From contig JANYLB010000030.1 of assembly GCA_025363815.1 (NCBI GenBank), forward strand, positions 1 to 64,000: a stretch of DNA of 64,000 nucleotides. The letters are read 5' to 3'. Every line of letters begins with the position of its first letter. Within the stretch, counting starts at the first letter, position 1. This DNA is from Actinomycetes bacterium. Lineage in GTDB: Bacteria; Actinomycetota; Acidimicrobiia; IMCC26256; JANYLB01. The position numbers and the translations under genes are program-made. Shown here piece by piece: positions 52,112-59,910 of this stretch. The notes under the pieces were generated by a model that saw only the letters and a list, made by a program, of their open reading frames with translations, had not been told where the DNA came from and searched no databases.

Positions 52112-53475
52112 GTCGCCGTCACCTCGGGCGAATCAGAATCCCGGCCCGACTCCTCTGCCAGGAGATCGCCGAGGCCGGCGGATCCGAGGCCGGCGGCGGG
52201 CGGCTCGACCGCGAAGTCGTGGACTTGCGCCTCGTGGCCCGCGCCGTACTCCTCGTGGCGGATCTCTATCGCGACGATGAGCGCGTCGACGACACGCGGG
52301 TGGAACTGCTTCCCCGCGTTCTCGCGCAGCTCCCTGAACGCGGTGCTCTGCGACAAGGCTTTACGGTACGAGCGGGTCGACGTCATCGCGTCGAACGCGT
52401 CTGCCACCGCCACGATGTGCGGTTCGATCGGTTGGCCCTTCTCGTCGGCGACCGGCGAGAAGCGCGTGTATTCACTGAGCGCGCTCGGCGCCACCGGAGC
52501 CAGGAAGTCGATTCGGGTGAGGATCTCGGCCGACACCGACTCATGGAGGCGCACCTGCGCGAACTCCGCTTCGGTGAGGCGGCCCGGCTTGTTCAGAAGA
52601 TGGTTCGGGACCACGAGCTTGCCGACGTCGTGCATGAGCGCGGCAAGGCGGAGTCGTTCGAGACGCTTCGGTGCGAGACCGAGCTCGAGACCGATGTAGT
52701 TCGCGAACATGGCCACGCGCTCGGCGTGGCCGGCGGTGTACTTGTCTTTCGTCTCGAGCGCACCGATGAGGATCCGCACCGTGTCGTCGTGGGAGCGCTT
52801 GAGCGCGACGTAGGAGGCAAAGATCTCCCGGGCGACGAAGATCGGAACCACGAAGAGCGGCACGATCACAACACCGACATCGAGATACAAGCGGCCGAGG
52901 AACACACCCAGAATCGCGAACGGCAGCGATTGGAAGGTGCTCGACGCCATCTCCCGAGCCGTAGAAGCGACCGGCTCGCCGGTCATCATCGAAAGCACGA
53001 CGGCGACCAGCCCGTCGTTCACGACGAAGAAGACGGCCGTCAGCAGGATCGCAGCGGCAATCAGTAGCGGGGGCGAGTTCATCCAGCTGCTCGGAAACAG
53101 CGCGAACACGACCGCGGCCGCCAGCGTGGCGAGCCCGAAGTTCCCGACGTTGAACGAGACCCGACGCCAATCACGGTCACGCAGGTTGGCGATCGACAGG
53201 CCGCAGAACATCCCGACAATCAGCGACCCCAGCAGCGAGCCTGCAGCGGTGAAGGCAACGACCGCCGCGGCCTCGATCATGAAGCCCGCGCTGAACTTCG
53301 TCCCGTCGGGGAAGTCGACCGCACGGTTACCGGCGTAGAGGGCGAGCGCCGAGAGCACCGCGATCGCAACCAGATCCGGAAACCCCTCGACGATCGCAAG
53401 CGCGATGAAGCAGCCGAGCGCGATGAGCCCAACGCCGACGCACAGGATCGTGACTCTGAGGGGGTACTTGATCAT
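52108..53475 (-). CDS. Membrane-anchored HD-domain phosphohydrolase, HD-GYP-related
   Basis: 455 residues: about eight membrane helices (8-225, MASE-like sensor), then an HD domain with TAGHAERVAMFANYIG (His 250), AALMHDVGKLVVP (His 282, Asp 283) and HESVSAEIL (His 311), and a later VADAFDAMTSTRSYRKAL helix that is the HD-GYP output signature. The GYP loop with its His pair is not present, so it is not a textbook c-di-GMP phosphodiesterase; another nucleotide or a variant site is possible. ATG 53475 has a weak AGGG ribosome site 6-7 nt upstream and is preceded by the hairpin and leader region described separately. Confidence 0.8.
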   Translation of the reverse strand: MIKYPLRVTILCVGVGLIALGCFIALAIVEGFPDLVAIAVLSALALYAGNRAVDFPDGTKFSAGFMIEAAAVVAFTAAGSLLGSLIVGMFCGLSIANLRDRDWRRVSFNVGNFGLATLAAAVVFALFPSSWMNSPPLLIAAAILLTAVFFVVNDGLVAVVLSMMTGEPVASTAREMASSTFQSLPFAILGVFLGRLYLDVGVVIVPLFVVPIFVAREIFASYVALKRSHDDTVRILIGALETKDKYTAGHAERVAMFANYIGLELGLAPKRLERLRLAALMHDVGKLVVPNHLLNKPGRLTEAEFAQVRLHESVSAEILTRIDFLAPVAPSALSEYTRFSPVADEKGQPIEPHIVAVADAFDAMTSTRSYRKALSQSTAFRELRENAGKQFHPRVVDALIVAIEIRHEEYGAGHEAQVHDFAVEPPAAGLGSAGLGDLLAEESGRDSDSPEVTAT

Positions 53476-53494
53476 CGGTTCCCTGGACCTGGCA

Positions 53495-53519
53495 AAGGCG
53501 GCAAGGTCTCGGCTGCCTT
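53495..53519. other. Hairpin between the 28-codon ORF and the HD-domain gene
   Basis: AAGGCGGC and GCTGCCTT form an 8-bp stem (one G-T wobble) with a 9-nt loop, ending 19 nt before the HD gene start on the minus strand. There is no T-tract, so it may be a terminator, an attenuator or a translation-blocking structure. Its loop and stem contain one copy of the 15-nt inverted repeat. Confidence 0.5.
53499..53513. repeat. 15-nt inverted repeat, copy 1
   Basis: CGGCAAGGTCTCGGC on the plus strand; the exact reverse complement is at 53712-53726, so the minus-strand transcript can pair over this distance. Confidence 0.9.
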
Positions 53520-53534
53520 GCTCACGACATCGGC

Positions 53535-53621
53535 TTACCAGTGCCGACCGGCGCTGCCGGCGAGCAGCAGCGCGGCCGCGCCGGATGCGATCAGAGCGAT
53601 GCGGACGTAGACCTTCTTCAT
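53535..53621 (-). CDS. 28-residue hydrophobic peptide, possible leader peptide
   Basis: A short frame from ATG 53621 to TAA 53535 coding for MKKVYVRIALIAS, a Gly-Ala-Leu hydrophobic core and the ending SAGRHW: a signal-peptide or single-helix peptide. The ribosome site AAAGGGGG lies 6-7 nt before the ATG and is stronger than that of most genes here. It lies between two complementary 15-nt segments and 59 bp ahead of the HD-domain gene on the same strand. It may be a real membrane peptide, a leader peptide controlling the HD genes, or both. Confidence 0.55.
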   Translation of the reverse strand: MKKVYVRIALIASGAAALLLAGSAGRHW

Positions 53622-53731
53622 GAGAAGACCCCCTTTGTACGGTTGGGCTCCCCCGGGTCGGCTAGACGCCCGAGATGCTCCGCTCCGCTGTAGGGACTCT
53701 TCAGTCCAATCGCCGAGACCTTGCCGTCTCT
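53622..53731 (-). promoter_or_regulatory. Putative structured 5' leader of the HD-gene operon
   Basis: On the minus strand two compact hairpins stand in a row: GAGAC-GGCAAG-GTCTC (53730-53715) and GGACT-GAAG-AGTCC (53707-53694), then a CGGG/CCCG stem near 53680-53655 and the ribosome site of the small ORF. I could not match it to any riboswitch class I know (GEMM, ydaO, cobalamin and ykkC cores are absent). Confidence 0.4.
53712..53726. repeat. 15-nt inverted repeat, copy 2
   Basis: GCCGAGACCTTGCCG on the plus strand, the perfect reverse complement of 53499-53513. It covers the loop and 3' arm of the first leader hairpin. Confidence 0.9.
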
Positions 53732-53880
53732 GTCAGATCCTGTGGCGGGATCGCCTCCCTATTCTCTGCCTGTGGTCATTCCGGTCGTGCTCGGCACGAT
53801 TCGGGATTACCTCAAGTCATCGGACGATGATCCGCCCGCCCTGAGAGTGACTGTGGCTGAAGCAGATTTTTGTCACTTCA

Positions 53881-53898
53881 ACCACATCAACCACATCA
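53881..53898. repeat. 9-bp tandem repeat, two copies
   Basis: ACCACATCA occurs twice head to tail, with a partial TCA before it, in the lower-GC intergenic region; a possible protein-binding site. Confidence 0.6.
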
Positions 53899-53904
53899 GT
53901 CTCA

Positions 53905-53933
53905 TTGAGAACGCTAACTGCGTCAAGCATGGT
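53905..53933 (+). promoter_or_regulatory. Candidate promoter of the 54077 gene
   Basis: TTGAGA (53905-53910) and CATGGT (53928-53933) are 17 nt apart. The -10 is weak but keeps A2 and T6. Confidence 0.35.
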
Positions 53934-54076
53934 GACGCTCCGCGCGAACACTATGACGGATCGTGGGGAGGATGACATCGCAGCCATCGCGACCACTGGC
54001 ATCCATGGCTGCTTATGCCAGATTGCCGCGATCACCAGCGCGTGCGCCCGTATCCTGGCTTCAGGACGAGGAGGAC

Positions 54077-54796
54077 ATGGTGGGCGAGCAGGATGCACCG
54101 CAAGAAATGACGTCGGGGCTGCCGCGGAGCGACGCGGAGGCCGCCCCGGGGGCCGGAAACGAGATCGAGGACCTCGAGCGCGAGCTCTGCCGCCTCCCTG
54201 ATGTCTCCGCGGCCCGGATCGTCGTCGACCGGGTCGGTCGGGCGACAGAGGTCCACATCCTCGCCCTCCCCGGCAAGCACGCCAAGCAGGTGGTGCGCGA
54301 CGTCCAGTCCGTGGCGCTCGCGTCCTTCGGTCTCGAGCTGGACCGCCGGATCATCTCGGTCGTGCAGCTCGGGGCCAACGGGACCACCGACACCGCGCCG
54401 CCGCCGGCTCCGGTATTCCGGCCGATCATCCTCACCATCAATGCAGAGACCACCGACCTACGCGCCCTGATCCGCGTCACCCTTGCCCTCGGCGAGGAGC
54501 AGGCGATCGGGTTTGCCGAAGGTTCGGTCGCATCGTCGGCCCGCCATCGGCTCGTCGCCGGCGCGACCCTCGACGCGCTTCGCCAATTCGCGCCGGCAGC
54601 CGAAGCCGTCGATGTAGACAGCGCCCAGATCGTGCGCGTCGGGCCGCACGATGTCGCGGTGGTCACCGTGGTCTACGTCGCCCCGCCGCTCGAGCAGGTC
54701 GTCTCCGGTTCGGCGATCGTACGGTTGAACGCCGAACCCGACGCCGTGGCGCGCGCGATGCTCGACGCAACCAATCGACGCCTGCCGCGCGGCTGA
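54077..54796 (+). CDS. Conserved hypothetical protein, two-domain
   Basis: 239 residues. After a short acidic start, residues about 25-95 form a small alpha/beta domain (ELERELCRLPDVSAARIVVD, then SFGLELDRRIISVVQLG), a pattern I recall from other actinobacterial proteins of unknown role. A Pro-rich linker (TAPPPAPVFRP) leads to a second alpha/beta domain (ALIRVTLALGEEQAIGFAEG ... DVAVVTVVYVAPPLEQVV ... NRRLPRG) ending in paired strands. ATG 54077 has GAGGAGG close upstream; a longer frame from 53963 has poor codon use. Divergent from the HD operon. Function unknown. Confidence 0.6.
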   Translation: MVGEQDAPQEMTSGLPRSDAEAAPGAGNEIEDLERELCRLPDVSAARIVVDRVGRATEVHILALPGKHAKQVVRDVQSVALASFGLELDRRIISVVQLGANGTTDTAPPPAPVFRPIILTINAETTDLRALIRVTLALGEEQAIGFAEGSVASSARHRLVAGATLDALRQFAPAAEAVDVDSAQIVRVGPHDVAVVTVVYVAPPLEQVVSGSAIVRLNAEPDAVARAMLDATNRRLPRG

Positions 54797-54819
54797 TCGC
54801 AACTCCGATCCCGGCCTCG

Positions 54820-54825
54820 TAGGGT
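54820..54825 (+). promoter_or_regulatory. -10 element of a leaderless promoter for the glycosyltransferase gene
   Basis: TAGGGT is followed by 7 nt and GTG 54833. Confidence 0.5.
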
Positions 54826-54832
54826 CGGGCCC

Positions 54833-55927
54833 GTGAAGCCGATCGCGACGATGCTCTCGTTCCGCCTGGGCGGAACCGACGGGGTGTCGGTCGAGGCGCA
54901 GAAGTGGTCGGGAGCACTGCGCCAACTCGGTTTCGAGGTTCGGCGCGTCGCCGGTGAGATTTCCGACGTCGCCAGGCCCGGTGATGTTGTCCTTCCGTGG
55001 CTCGCAATCGGCTCGATCACCGGGCACCCGGCGCCGACCGATCTGGCCGCCGCCCTGACCGATAGCGACCTCGTCGTCGTCGAGAACCTCTGCTCGCTGC
55101 CGCTCAACCTGAGCGCGGCCCAGATCGTGACGAAGGTGCTCGCCGCGTTCGTCAATGACGGTGGGAAAGGCGGGGGGCGAGTGGTGTTCCACCATCACGA
55201 CCTCCCCTGGCAACGGACCACCACCGCTCACTTGCACGGCTTCCCACCGGCGCTCGATGCGTTGCACGTGACGATCAACGACCTCTCGCGGGTCGAGCTG
55301 GCGGCGCGGGGCATCGAAGCCGTGGTCATCCGCAACTGCTTCGATCTCGACGCGCAGCCGGGCGACCGCGAGGCCACGCGCCAAAAGTTCGGCTTCGGTG
55401 CCGACGATCTCGTGGTCTTGCACCCGGCCCGCGCGATCCCGCGCAAAGATGTGCCCTCGGCCCTGCGCCTCGCCGAGCGACTCGATCGCCGCGCCGGGCA
55501 GCGCCGCGCGCACTACTGGCTCACCGGCCCCGCGGAAGACGGCTACGGCTCCATTCTCGATTCCCTGATCGCCACGGCCCGGGTGCCGTGCTCGATCGGC
55601 CTCGCACCGCGGCCCGGCGATGCCTACGCAGCCGCCGATGTGATCGCCTTCCCCTCGACCTGGGAGGGGTTCGGCAACCCGCTCATCGAATCGGTGATCG
55701 CCCGGCGGCCCCTGGCCGTAGCGTCCTACCCGGTGCTCACAGAGATCAAGGCGCTCGGGTTCCGGTTCTTCTCCGTCGACGACATTGATCCGCTCGTCGC
55801 GTGGCTCGATGAACCGGATGACGCCGCCTTCGCCCACAATCTGAGAGTGGCGGACCAGCACTGCTCTCTCACCGATCTCCCGGCTCGTCTCGACGCTGCC
55901 CTCTCGACCCGCGGATGGACCTGGTGA
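54833..55927 (+). CDS. GT-B glycosyltransferase (family 4-like)
   Basis: 364 residues. The N-terminal half starts with LSFRLGGTDGVSVEAQKW, the acceptor-side Gly-rich loop; the C-terminal half carries VLHPARAIPRKDVPSALRLA and the nucleotide-sugar motif AYAAADVIAFPSTWEGFGNP with ESV following (the EX7E-type region). It transfers a sugar from a nucleotide donor to an unknown acceptor. GTG 54833 is the start; the stop overlaps the small membrane gene downstream. Confidence 0.85.
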   Translation: MKPIATMLSFRLGGTDGVSVEAQKWSGALRQLGFEVRRVAGEISDVARPGDVVLPWLAIGSITGHPAPTDLAAALTDSDLVVVENLCSLPLNLSAAQIVTKVLAAFVNDGGKGGGRVVFHHHDLPWQRTTTAHLHGFPPALDALHVTINDLSRVELAARGIEAVVIRNCFDLDAQPGDREATRQKFGFGADDLVVLHPARAIPRKDVPSALRLAERLDRRAGQRRAHYWLTGPAEDGYGSILDSLIATARVPCSIGLAPRPGDAYAAADVIAFPSTWEGFGNPLIESVIARRPLAVASYPVLTEIKALGFRFFSVDDIDPLVAWLDEPDDAAFAHNLRVADQHCSLTDLPARLDAALSTRGWTW

Positions 55928-56196
55928 CGAAGGGACCCGTTACGGCACCCGACCTCGATCCGGTCACCCGGCGGAGGGCTCGCATCGCCCGATTCTCCAA
56001 GCTCGGCAAGCGGGTCGGCTACCTCGCGCTCCTCGTCGCGATCGCCTGCTTCGCAGTCGGCGTGATCAACGGGTTCTCTCCGACCATCGTGCAGGTGATC
56101 GTCGCGGGCCTCGTCGTGATGTGCGTCGTGCTCCCGGCCCCGATCGTGCTCGGGTACGGGGTCCGGGCCGCCGAACGAGAGGATCGCGAACGCTGA
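55924..56196 (+). CDS. Small two-helix membrane protein
   Basis: 90 residues. A basic cytoplasmic start (TRRRARIARFSKLGKRVG) precedes two membrane helices (YLALLVAIACFAVGVI and IVQVIVAGLVVMCVVLPAP) and a charged tail (AAEREDRER). GTG 55924 overlaps the glycosyltransferase stop in a GTGA junction, which I prefer to ATG 55915. The coupling suggests a partner role with the glycosyltransferase. Family unknown. Confidence 0.65.
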   Translation: MTKGPVTAPDLDPVTRRRARIARFSKLGKRVGYLALLVAIACFAVGVINGFSPTIVQVIVAGLVVMCVVLPAPIVLGYGVRAAEREDRER

Positions 56197-56306
56197 CGCC
56201 CCGAAGCAGAACCGGCCCGCCTCGAGGGGACAGACCCACCCGCCTCCATCTACGCTCGCCCCGACCCGTCGCACATCGCGAACCGTCGCACACAGGGAGA
56301 TCCATC

Positions 56307-57413
56307 ATGCCGAAGGCCGCAGTCGCGAAGGCGGTCGGTGCGCCGCTCGAGATCCTCGATGTAGATCTCGCGGGCCCGAAGGCCGGAGAGATCCGGGTCC
56401 AGCTAGGCGCCTCCGGCGTGTGCCACTCAGATCTCTCTGTCGTGAACGGGACCCTGCCCATCGGTCTTCCGGCGATCCTCGGCCACGAGGGCGCGGGTAC
56501 CGTCACCGAGCTCGGCGAGGGCGTAGATCACCTGAGCGTCGGCGACCACATCGTGATCTCCTGGGTTCCACAGTGCGGCAAGTGCTTCTTCTGCGAGCGC
56601 GGCCAGGGCGAGCTTTGCGAGGTCGGCTCCATCGCCAGCATGAGCGGCGGGCTCCTCGACATGACGAGCCGCTTCTCGCTCGACGGGCAGCCGCTCATGG
56701 TGATGGCAGCCTCGGGAACATTCTCCGAGGAGACGGTGATCCCGGCCATCGGCGCGGTCAAGATCCCGAAAGACATCCCATTCACTGATGGCGCGCTGAT
56801 CGGATGCGGCGTGCTCACCGGCTTCGGTGCCGCTGTGAACACCGCGAGCATCCGAAAGGGCGACACGGTCGCGGTAGTCGGGTGCGGTGGCGTCGGCCTC
56901 AACGTGATCCAGGGCGCGAAGCACGCCGGCGCGGAGCGGATCATCGCGATCGACATGGTCGACGGGAAGCTCGCGACCGCGAAGAAGTTCGGCGCCACCG
57001 ACACGGTGAACGCCGGCCAGGGCGACACCGTCGCGAAGGTCATGGAGCTCAGCTCCGGACGTGGCGCCGATGTCGCGTTCGAGGTCATCGGCCTCGGCCC
57101 CACCATCGACCAGACCTTCCAGATGGTCCGGCGCGGTGGGCAGGCGATCATCGTGGGCGTACCCAGCTTCGACGTGACGATGACGATCACGCCTGCAATG
57201 GACCTCCTCGTGCAGGAGAAGCAGATCCGAGGCAGCTGGTACGGATCCTCGAACGTCCAGAAAGACGTCCCGGCGCTCGTGAAGCTCTACTCCGACGGCA
57301 AGCTCATGCTCGACGAGCTCATCTCTCGCGTCATCAGGCTCGACCAGGTGAACGAGGCGCTCGACAACATGGGCTCGGGCGAGATCGCGCGCTCGGTCAT
57401 CCAGTATTCCTGA
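56307..57413 (+). CDS. Zinc-dependent alcohol dehydrogenase (class III-like / NDMA-type)
   Basis: 368 residues of medium-chain dehydrogenase. Catalytic zinc ligands are Cys in GVCHSD, His in GHEGAG and a later Cys; the structural zinc site is CGKCFFCERGQGELC with four Cys. The NAD-binding motif is VAVVGCGGVGLNVIQGAK with an acidic residue (AIDMVDG) favouring NAD. Overall it resembles mycothiol- or NDMA-dependent actinobacterial dehydrogenases; the substrate is not decided. ATG 56307 has AGGGAG upstream; the open frame before it is not coding. An aldo/keto reductase gene follows 27 bp on. Confidence 0.9.
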   Translation: MPKAAVAKAVGAPLEILDVDLAGPKAGEIRVQLGASGVCHSDLSVVNGTLPIGLPAILGHEGAGTVTELGEGVDHLSVGDHIVISWVPQCGKCFFCERGQGELCEVGSIASMSGGLLDMTSRFSLDGQPLMVMAASGTFSEETVIPAIGAVKIPKDIPFTDGALIGCGVLTGFGAAVNTASIRKGDTVAVVGCGGVGLNVIQGAKHAGAERIIAIDMVDGKLATAKKFGATDTVNAGQGDTVAKVMELSSGRGADVAFEVIGLGPTIDQTFQMVRRGGQAIIVGVPSFDVTMTITPAMDLLVQEKQIRGSWYGSSNVQKDVPALVKLYSDGKLMLDELISRVIRLDQVNEALDNMGSGEIARSVIQYS

Positions 57414-57440
57414 GAGCCTGATCGTCCTGAGAGGTAGCCA

Positions 57441-58448
57441 GTGAGATACCGCAACTTCGGCGACACCGATCTCGTCGTATCGGAGGTCGGGTTCGGAACG
57501 TGGACCCTCGCGAGCAACTGGTGGGGCGAGGTCGAAGACAAAGACACCCTGATCCGCGCCGCGTTCGACGCTGGGATCACCTTCTTCGACGCCGCGCCCG
57601 TCTACGGCAAGGACGGCGCAGGCGAGACCGTGCTCGCCGGGTTCTTGAAGGACCACCGAGACGAGGTCGTCCTCACAACGAAGTGCGGATACGACATCGA
57701 CGCGGCCCGCAAGTACCCCGGGCAGTCGGAACGACCCCATGATTGGGAGCCGCAGTCGATCCGTGAGCAGCTCGACGCGTCGCTGCTCCGACTCGGCGTC
57801 GACCACATCGATCTGTACCAACTGCACAACACGCGCATCGAGCCGATCCTCGATGACGATCTCTGGGCGGCCCTCCTCGACCTGCGCGCGTCGGGCAAGG
57901 TGCGCGAGCTGGGCGTCGCGCTGGGCCCCGCCATCGGTTGGGTGGAAGAGGGTCTGCAGGCGATCCGCCAACGCCCGATCGCGTCGCTCCAGACCGTGTT
58001 CAACATCATCGAGCAGGAGCCCGGTCTCACCTTCGCGGCAGAGCCGAAGGTACAGCGCGGCCAGGTCGGGTTGATCGCTCGGGTTCCGCACGCGTCCGAC
58101 GCACTGTCGGGCCGGATCACGCGTGACACCGTGTTCCCTCCCGAAGACCACCGATCGCACCGCAACCCCGACAACATGCTCGACAACTTCGACAAGGCCG
58201 AGACTCTCTCGTTCCTCTGGGAGGGCACCGATCGCACCATCGGACAAGCTGCCGTCGCGGGGATCCTTGCCAACCCGAGCTTCACGACGGTGCTCCCTAC
58301 CTGCGTGACGGTCGAAGACGTCGAGGAATACGCCGCCGGCTCCGACTTCCCGCTGAGCGCCGAAGAGGTGTCGCTCCTCGACGAACGTTGGTCGCGCAAT
58401 TTTGGGGTTACCAACCGCTACGAGATGCCCCTCAAGTCCAGCCTCTGA
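57441..58448 (+). CDS. Aldo/keto reductase
   Basis: 335 residues of aldo/keto reductase barrel. The catalytic tetrad fits FFDAAPVYGKDGAG (Asp, Tyr), VVLTTKCGYD (Lys) and DLYQLHNTR (His). Near the end VLPTCVTVEDVEEYAAGSDF is the cofactor-phosphate-binding region of the family. GTG 57441 has GAGAGG upstream. It lies between the alcohol dehydrogenase and a TetR regulator in the same direction, so the three may act on one aldehyde/alcohol pair. Confidence 0.88.
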   Translation: MRYRNFGDTDLVVSEVGFGTWTLASNWWGEVEDKDTLIRAAFDAGITFFDAAPVYGKDGAGETVLAGFLKDHRDEVVLTTKCGYDIDAARKYPGQSERPHDWEPQSIREQLDASLLRLGVDHIDLYQLHNTRIEPILDDDLWAALLDLRASGKVRELGVALGPAIGWVEEGLQAIRQRPIASLQTVFNIIEQEPGLTFAAEPKVQRGQVGLIARVPHASDALSGRITRDTVFPPEDHRSHRNPDNMLDNFDKAETLSFLWEGTDRTIGQAAVAGILANPSFTTVLPTCVTVEDVEEYAAGSDFPLSAEEVSLLDERWSRNFGVTNRYEMPLKSSL

Positions 58449-58460
58449 CCGGAGCGTCTC

Positions 58461-59063
58461 GTGCGTCTTCCCGCCGATCAGAGGCGAAGCCAGCTTCTTG
58501 AAGTTGCCTGCGATGTCTTCGCCGCGCGCGGTTTTCACGCCACGTCGATGGACGAGGTCGCCGAGGCCGCCGGGGTCACCAAGCCGGTGTTGTACCAGCA
58601 CTTCCCGTCTAAGCGGGCGCTGTACCGAGAACTCCTCGAAGACGTCGACCGGCGGTTGCTCGACGCGGTGCGCTCCGCGACCGTGAACGCGGCGTCGGGA
58701 AGGGAGCGGGTCCAGGAGGGTTTCGCCGCCTACTTCCACTTCGTCACCGGCGACCGCGCCGCGTTCCGGCTGTTGTTCGGCGCGTCGGTGCGCAACGACG
58801 CCGAGTTCGCGGCGATCGCAGAGGGCGCCATCGAAGAGATCGCCACGCTCATCACCGGTCTCATCGAGATCGGTCCAGATCATGAGCACCGCCGGGTTCT
58901 CGCGCACGCGGTCGTCGGGATGGCCGAGGCGACCAGCCGACGCCTTGCCGTCTCCGGCGGTGAGCTCGATCCCGACCGGCTTGCGTGGTGGCTTGCCGAG
59001 ATGGCGTGGTTCGGGCTGCGGGGCGTGCGCGCCGACGCCGACGCTTCCCGACCTGGGGGCTGA
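58461..59063 (+). CDS. TetR-family transcription regulator
   Basis: 200 residues. The N-terminal TetR helix-turn-helix is VACDVFAARGFHATSMDEVA then GVTKPVLYQHFPSKRALYRE (about 16-60); the rest is a helical ligand domain (AAYFHFVTGDRAAFRLLFGA, HRRVLAHAVVGMAEATSRRL). It is 12 bp downstream of the aldo/keto reductase and probably controls that set. GTG 58461 has a GGAG ribosome site 6 nt upstream. Confidence 0.9.
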   Translation: MRLPADQRRSQLLEVACDVFAARGFHATSMDEVAEAAGVTKPVLYQHFPSKRALYRELLEDVDRRLLDAVRSATVNAASGRERVQEGFAAYFHFVTGDRAAFRLLFGASVRNDAEFAAIAEGAIEEIATLITGLIEIGPDHEHRRVLAHAVVGMAEATSRRLAVSGGELDPDRLAWWLAEMAWFGLRGVRADADASRPGG

Positions 59064-59064
59064 T

Positions 59065-59081
59065 ACCCGGCGGTTACGGGT
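59065..59081. terminator. Weak hairpin between the convergent tetR and channel genes
   Basis: A 5-bp stem ACCCG/CGGGT with a 7-nt loop lies at the two gene ends and overlaps the last codons of the channel gene. Confidence 0.3.
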
Positions 59082-59790
59082 CTTCGGGGGAATCGGGATC
59101 TGGTGGGTGCATTCGTTCGCGACCCATGTTCGCGACGAGGCTCGCGACCAGGGTGACGAGGAAGATCTGGCCGATCAACGCCTCGATCGACACGAGGATC
59201 CGACCGCCGTCGGTCGCGGGGGTGAGATCCCCGAAACCGACGGTCGTGAGCACGATGAAGCTGAAGTAGAGGTACTTCACGGGATCCACGACCGCGCCCT
59301 GAGCGAAGAAGTTGTCGGTGCCGTAGCGATCGAACATGCCGAAGACGACGGCGAACGCGATCGCGATCAGGAGATATGCGCAGACGGCGCCGAGGATCGT
59401 CTCGAGGTTGATCTTCGGATGTCGCAGTATCCGGTTGAGAACCACGAGAGGCGTCACGATCACGAGACCTGTCATCGCGAGGCCCGCGCCGATGAACACC
59501 TCACCGAAGATCACCTGCGCGATGTTCAACGCCAGCCAGAGGCCGACCACGACCCCGGCGGCGCGGATCGGGACACCCCTCATATGCGACGTGTGGAGAG
59601 CCAGCAAGAGCACGCCCCCGAAGGCTGCGCCCAGGACCGCTCGGCTCCACGGAACGTCCTCCAGGGCCGCCATGAGGATGTAGGTCGCGACGATCGCCGC
59701 GAGCAGCAGCCCATAGCTGTCGCCCTCGCGCATGCGCTCGCGGAAATCCTCCCTGCTCCTGAACCCCCGGATGCGCGGATTTTCAGCCAC
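59074..59790 (-). CDS. Potassium channel family protein (two-helix pore type)
   Basis: 238 residues. Four or five membrane helices (about 28-135) precede the pore region with the selectivity filter VLTTVGFGDLTP and a final helix (ILVSIEALIGQIFLVTLVAS). TVGFGD is the potassium-selective signature. No RCK or cyclic-nucleotide domain follows, so regulation by ligand is not evident. The start GTG 59790 (VAENPRIRGFRS) is chosen because the frame upstream to 60210 is antisense to the next gene. Confidence 0.85.
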   Translation of the reverse strand: MAENPRIRGFRSREDFRERMREGDSYGLLLAAIVATYILMAALEDVPWSRAVLGAAFGGVLLLALHTSHMRGVPIRAAGVVVGLWLALNIAQVIFGEVFIGAGLAMTGLVIVTPLVVLNRILRHPKINLETILGAVCAYLLIAIAFAVVFGMFDRYGTDNFFAQGAVVDPVKYLYFSFIVLTTVGFGDLTPATDGGRILVSIEALIGQIFLVTLVASLVANMGRERMHPPDPDSPEDP

Positions 59791-59897
59791 GCCAGTGATC
59801 TTGCCACCGGACCGTCGCCATCCTCCGGATGTCAGACCCGACCATGGCGGACCGAAGCCCCGGAACAGGGCGCGCGAGCATCGACTAGCTGATTGCC

Positions 59898-59903
59898 TAA
59901 CCT
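59898..59903 (+). promoter_or_regulatory. -10 element of a leaderless promoter for the 59911 gene
   Basis: TAACCT is followed by 7 nt and GTG 59911. Confidence 0.5.
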
Positions 59904-59910
59904 GGGTCGC

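Larger units (their letters stand above)
53732..54076. other. Intergenic region with lower GC, two promoter regions expected
   Basis: I see no gene here. The stretch 53860-53960 is clearly less GC-rich than its surroundings. It holds a tandem ACCACATCA repeat (53881-53898) and a candidate plus-strand promoter. The minus-strand promoter of the HD operon should also lie here, but no clear -10 was found. Confidence 0.5.

Noticed and set aside
53692-53709. GGGACT...AGTCC as a DevR/DosR box
   Set aside because: The half-sites are 4 nt apart rather than 2 and the outer bases do not fit; it is better explained as a leader hairpin.
53622-53760. A known c-di-GMP or c-di-AMP riboswitch in front of the HD genes
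   Set aside because: The conserved GEMM core (GCAAAGCC) is absent, and the ydaO-like GGGGGAGCCC is not followed by the rest of that motif.
56427-58907. 826-codon minus-strand frame antisense to the dehydrogenase, reductase and tetR genes
   Set aside because: All three plus-strand genes are firmly identified; the antisense frame is a composition effect.
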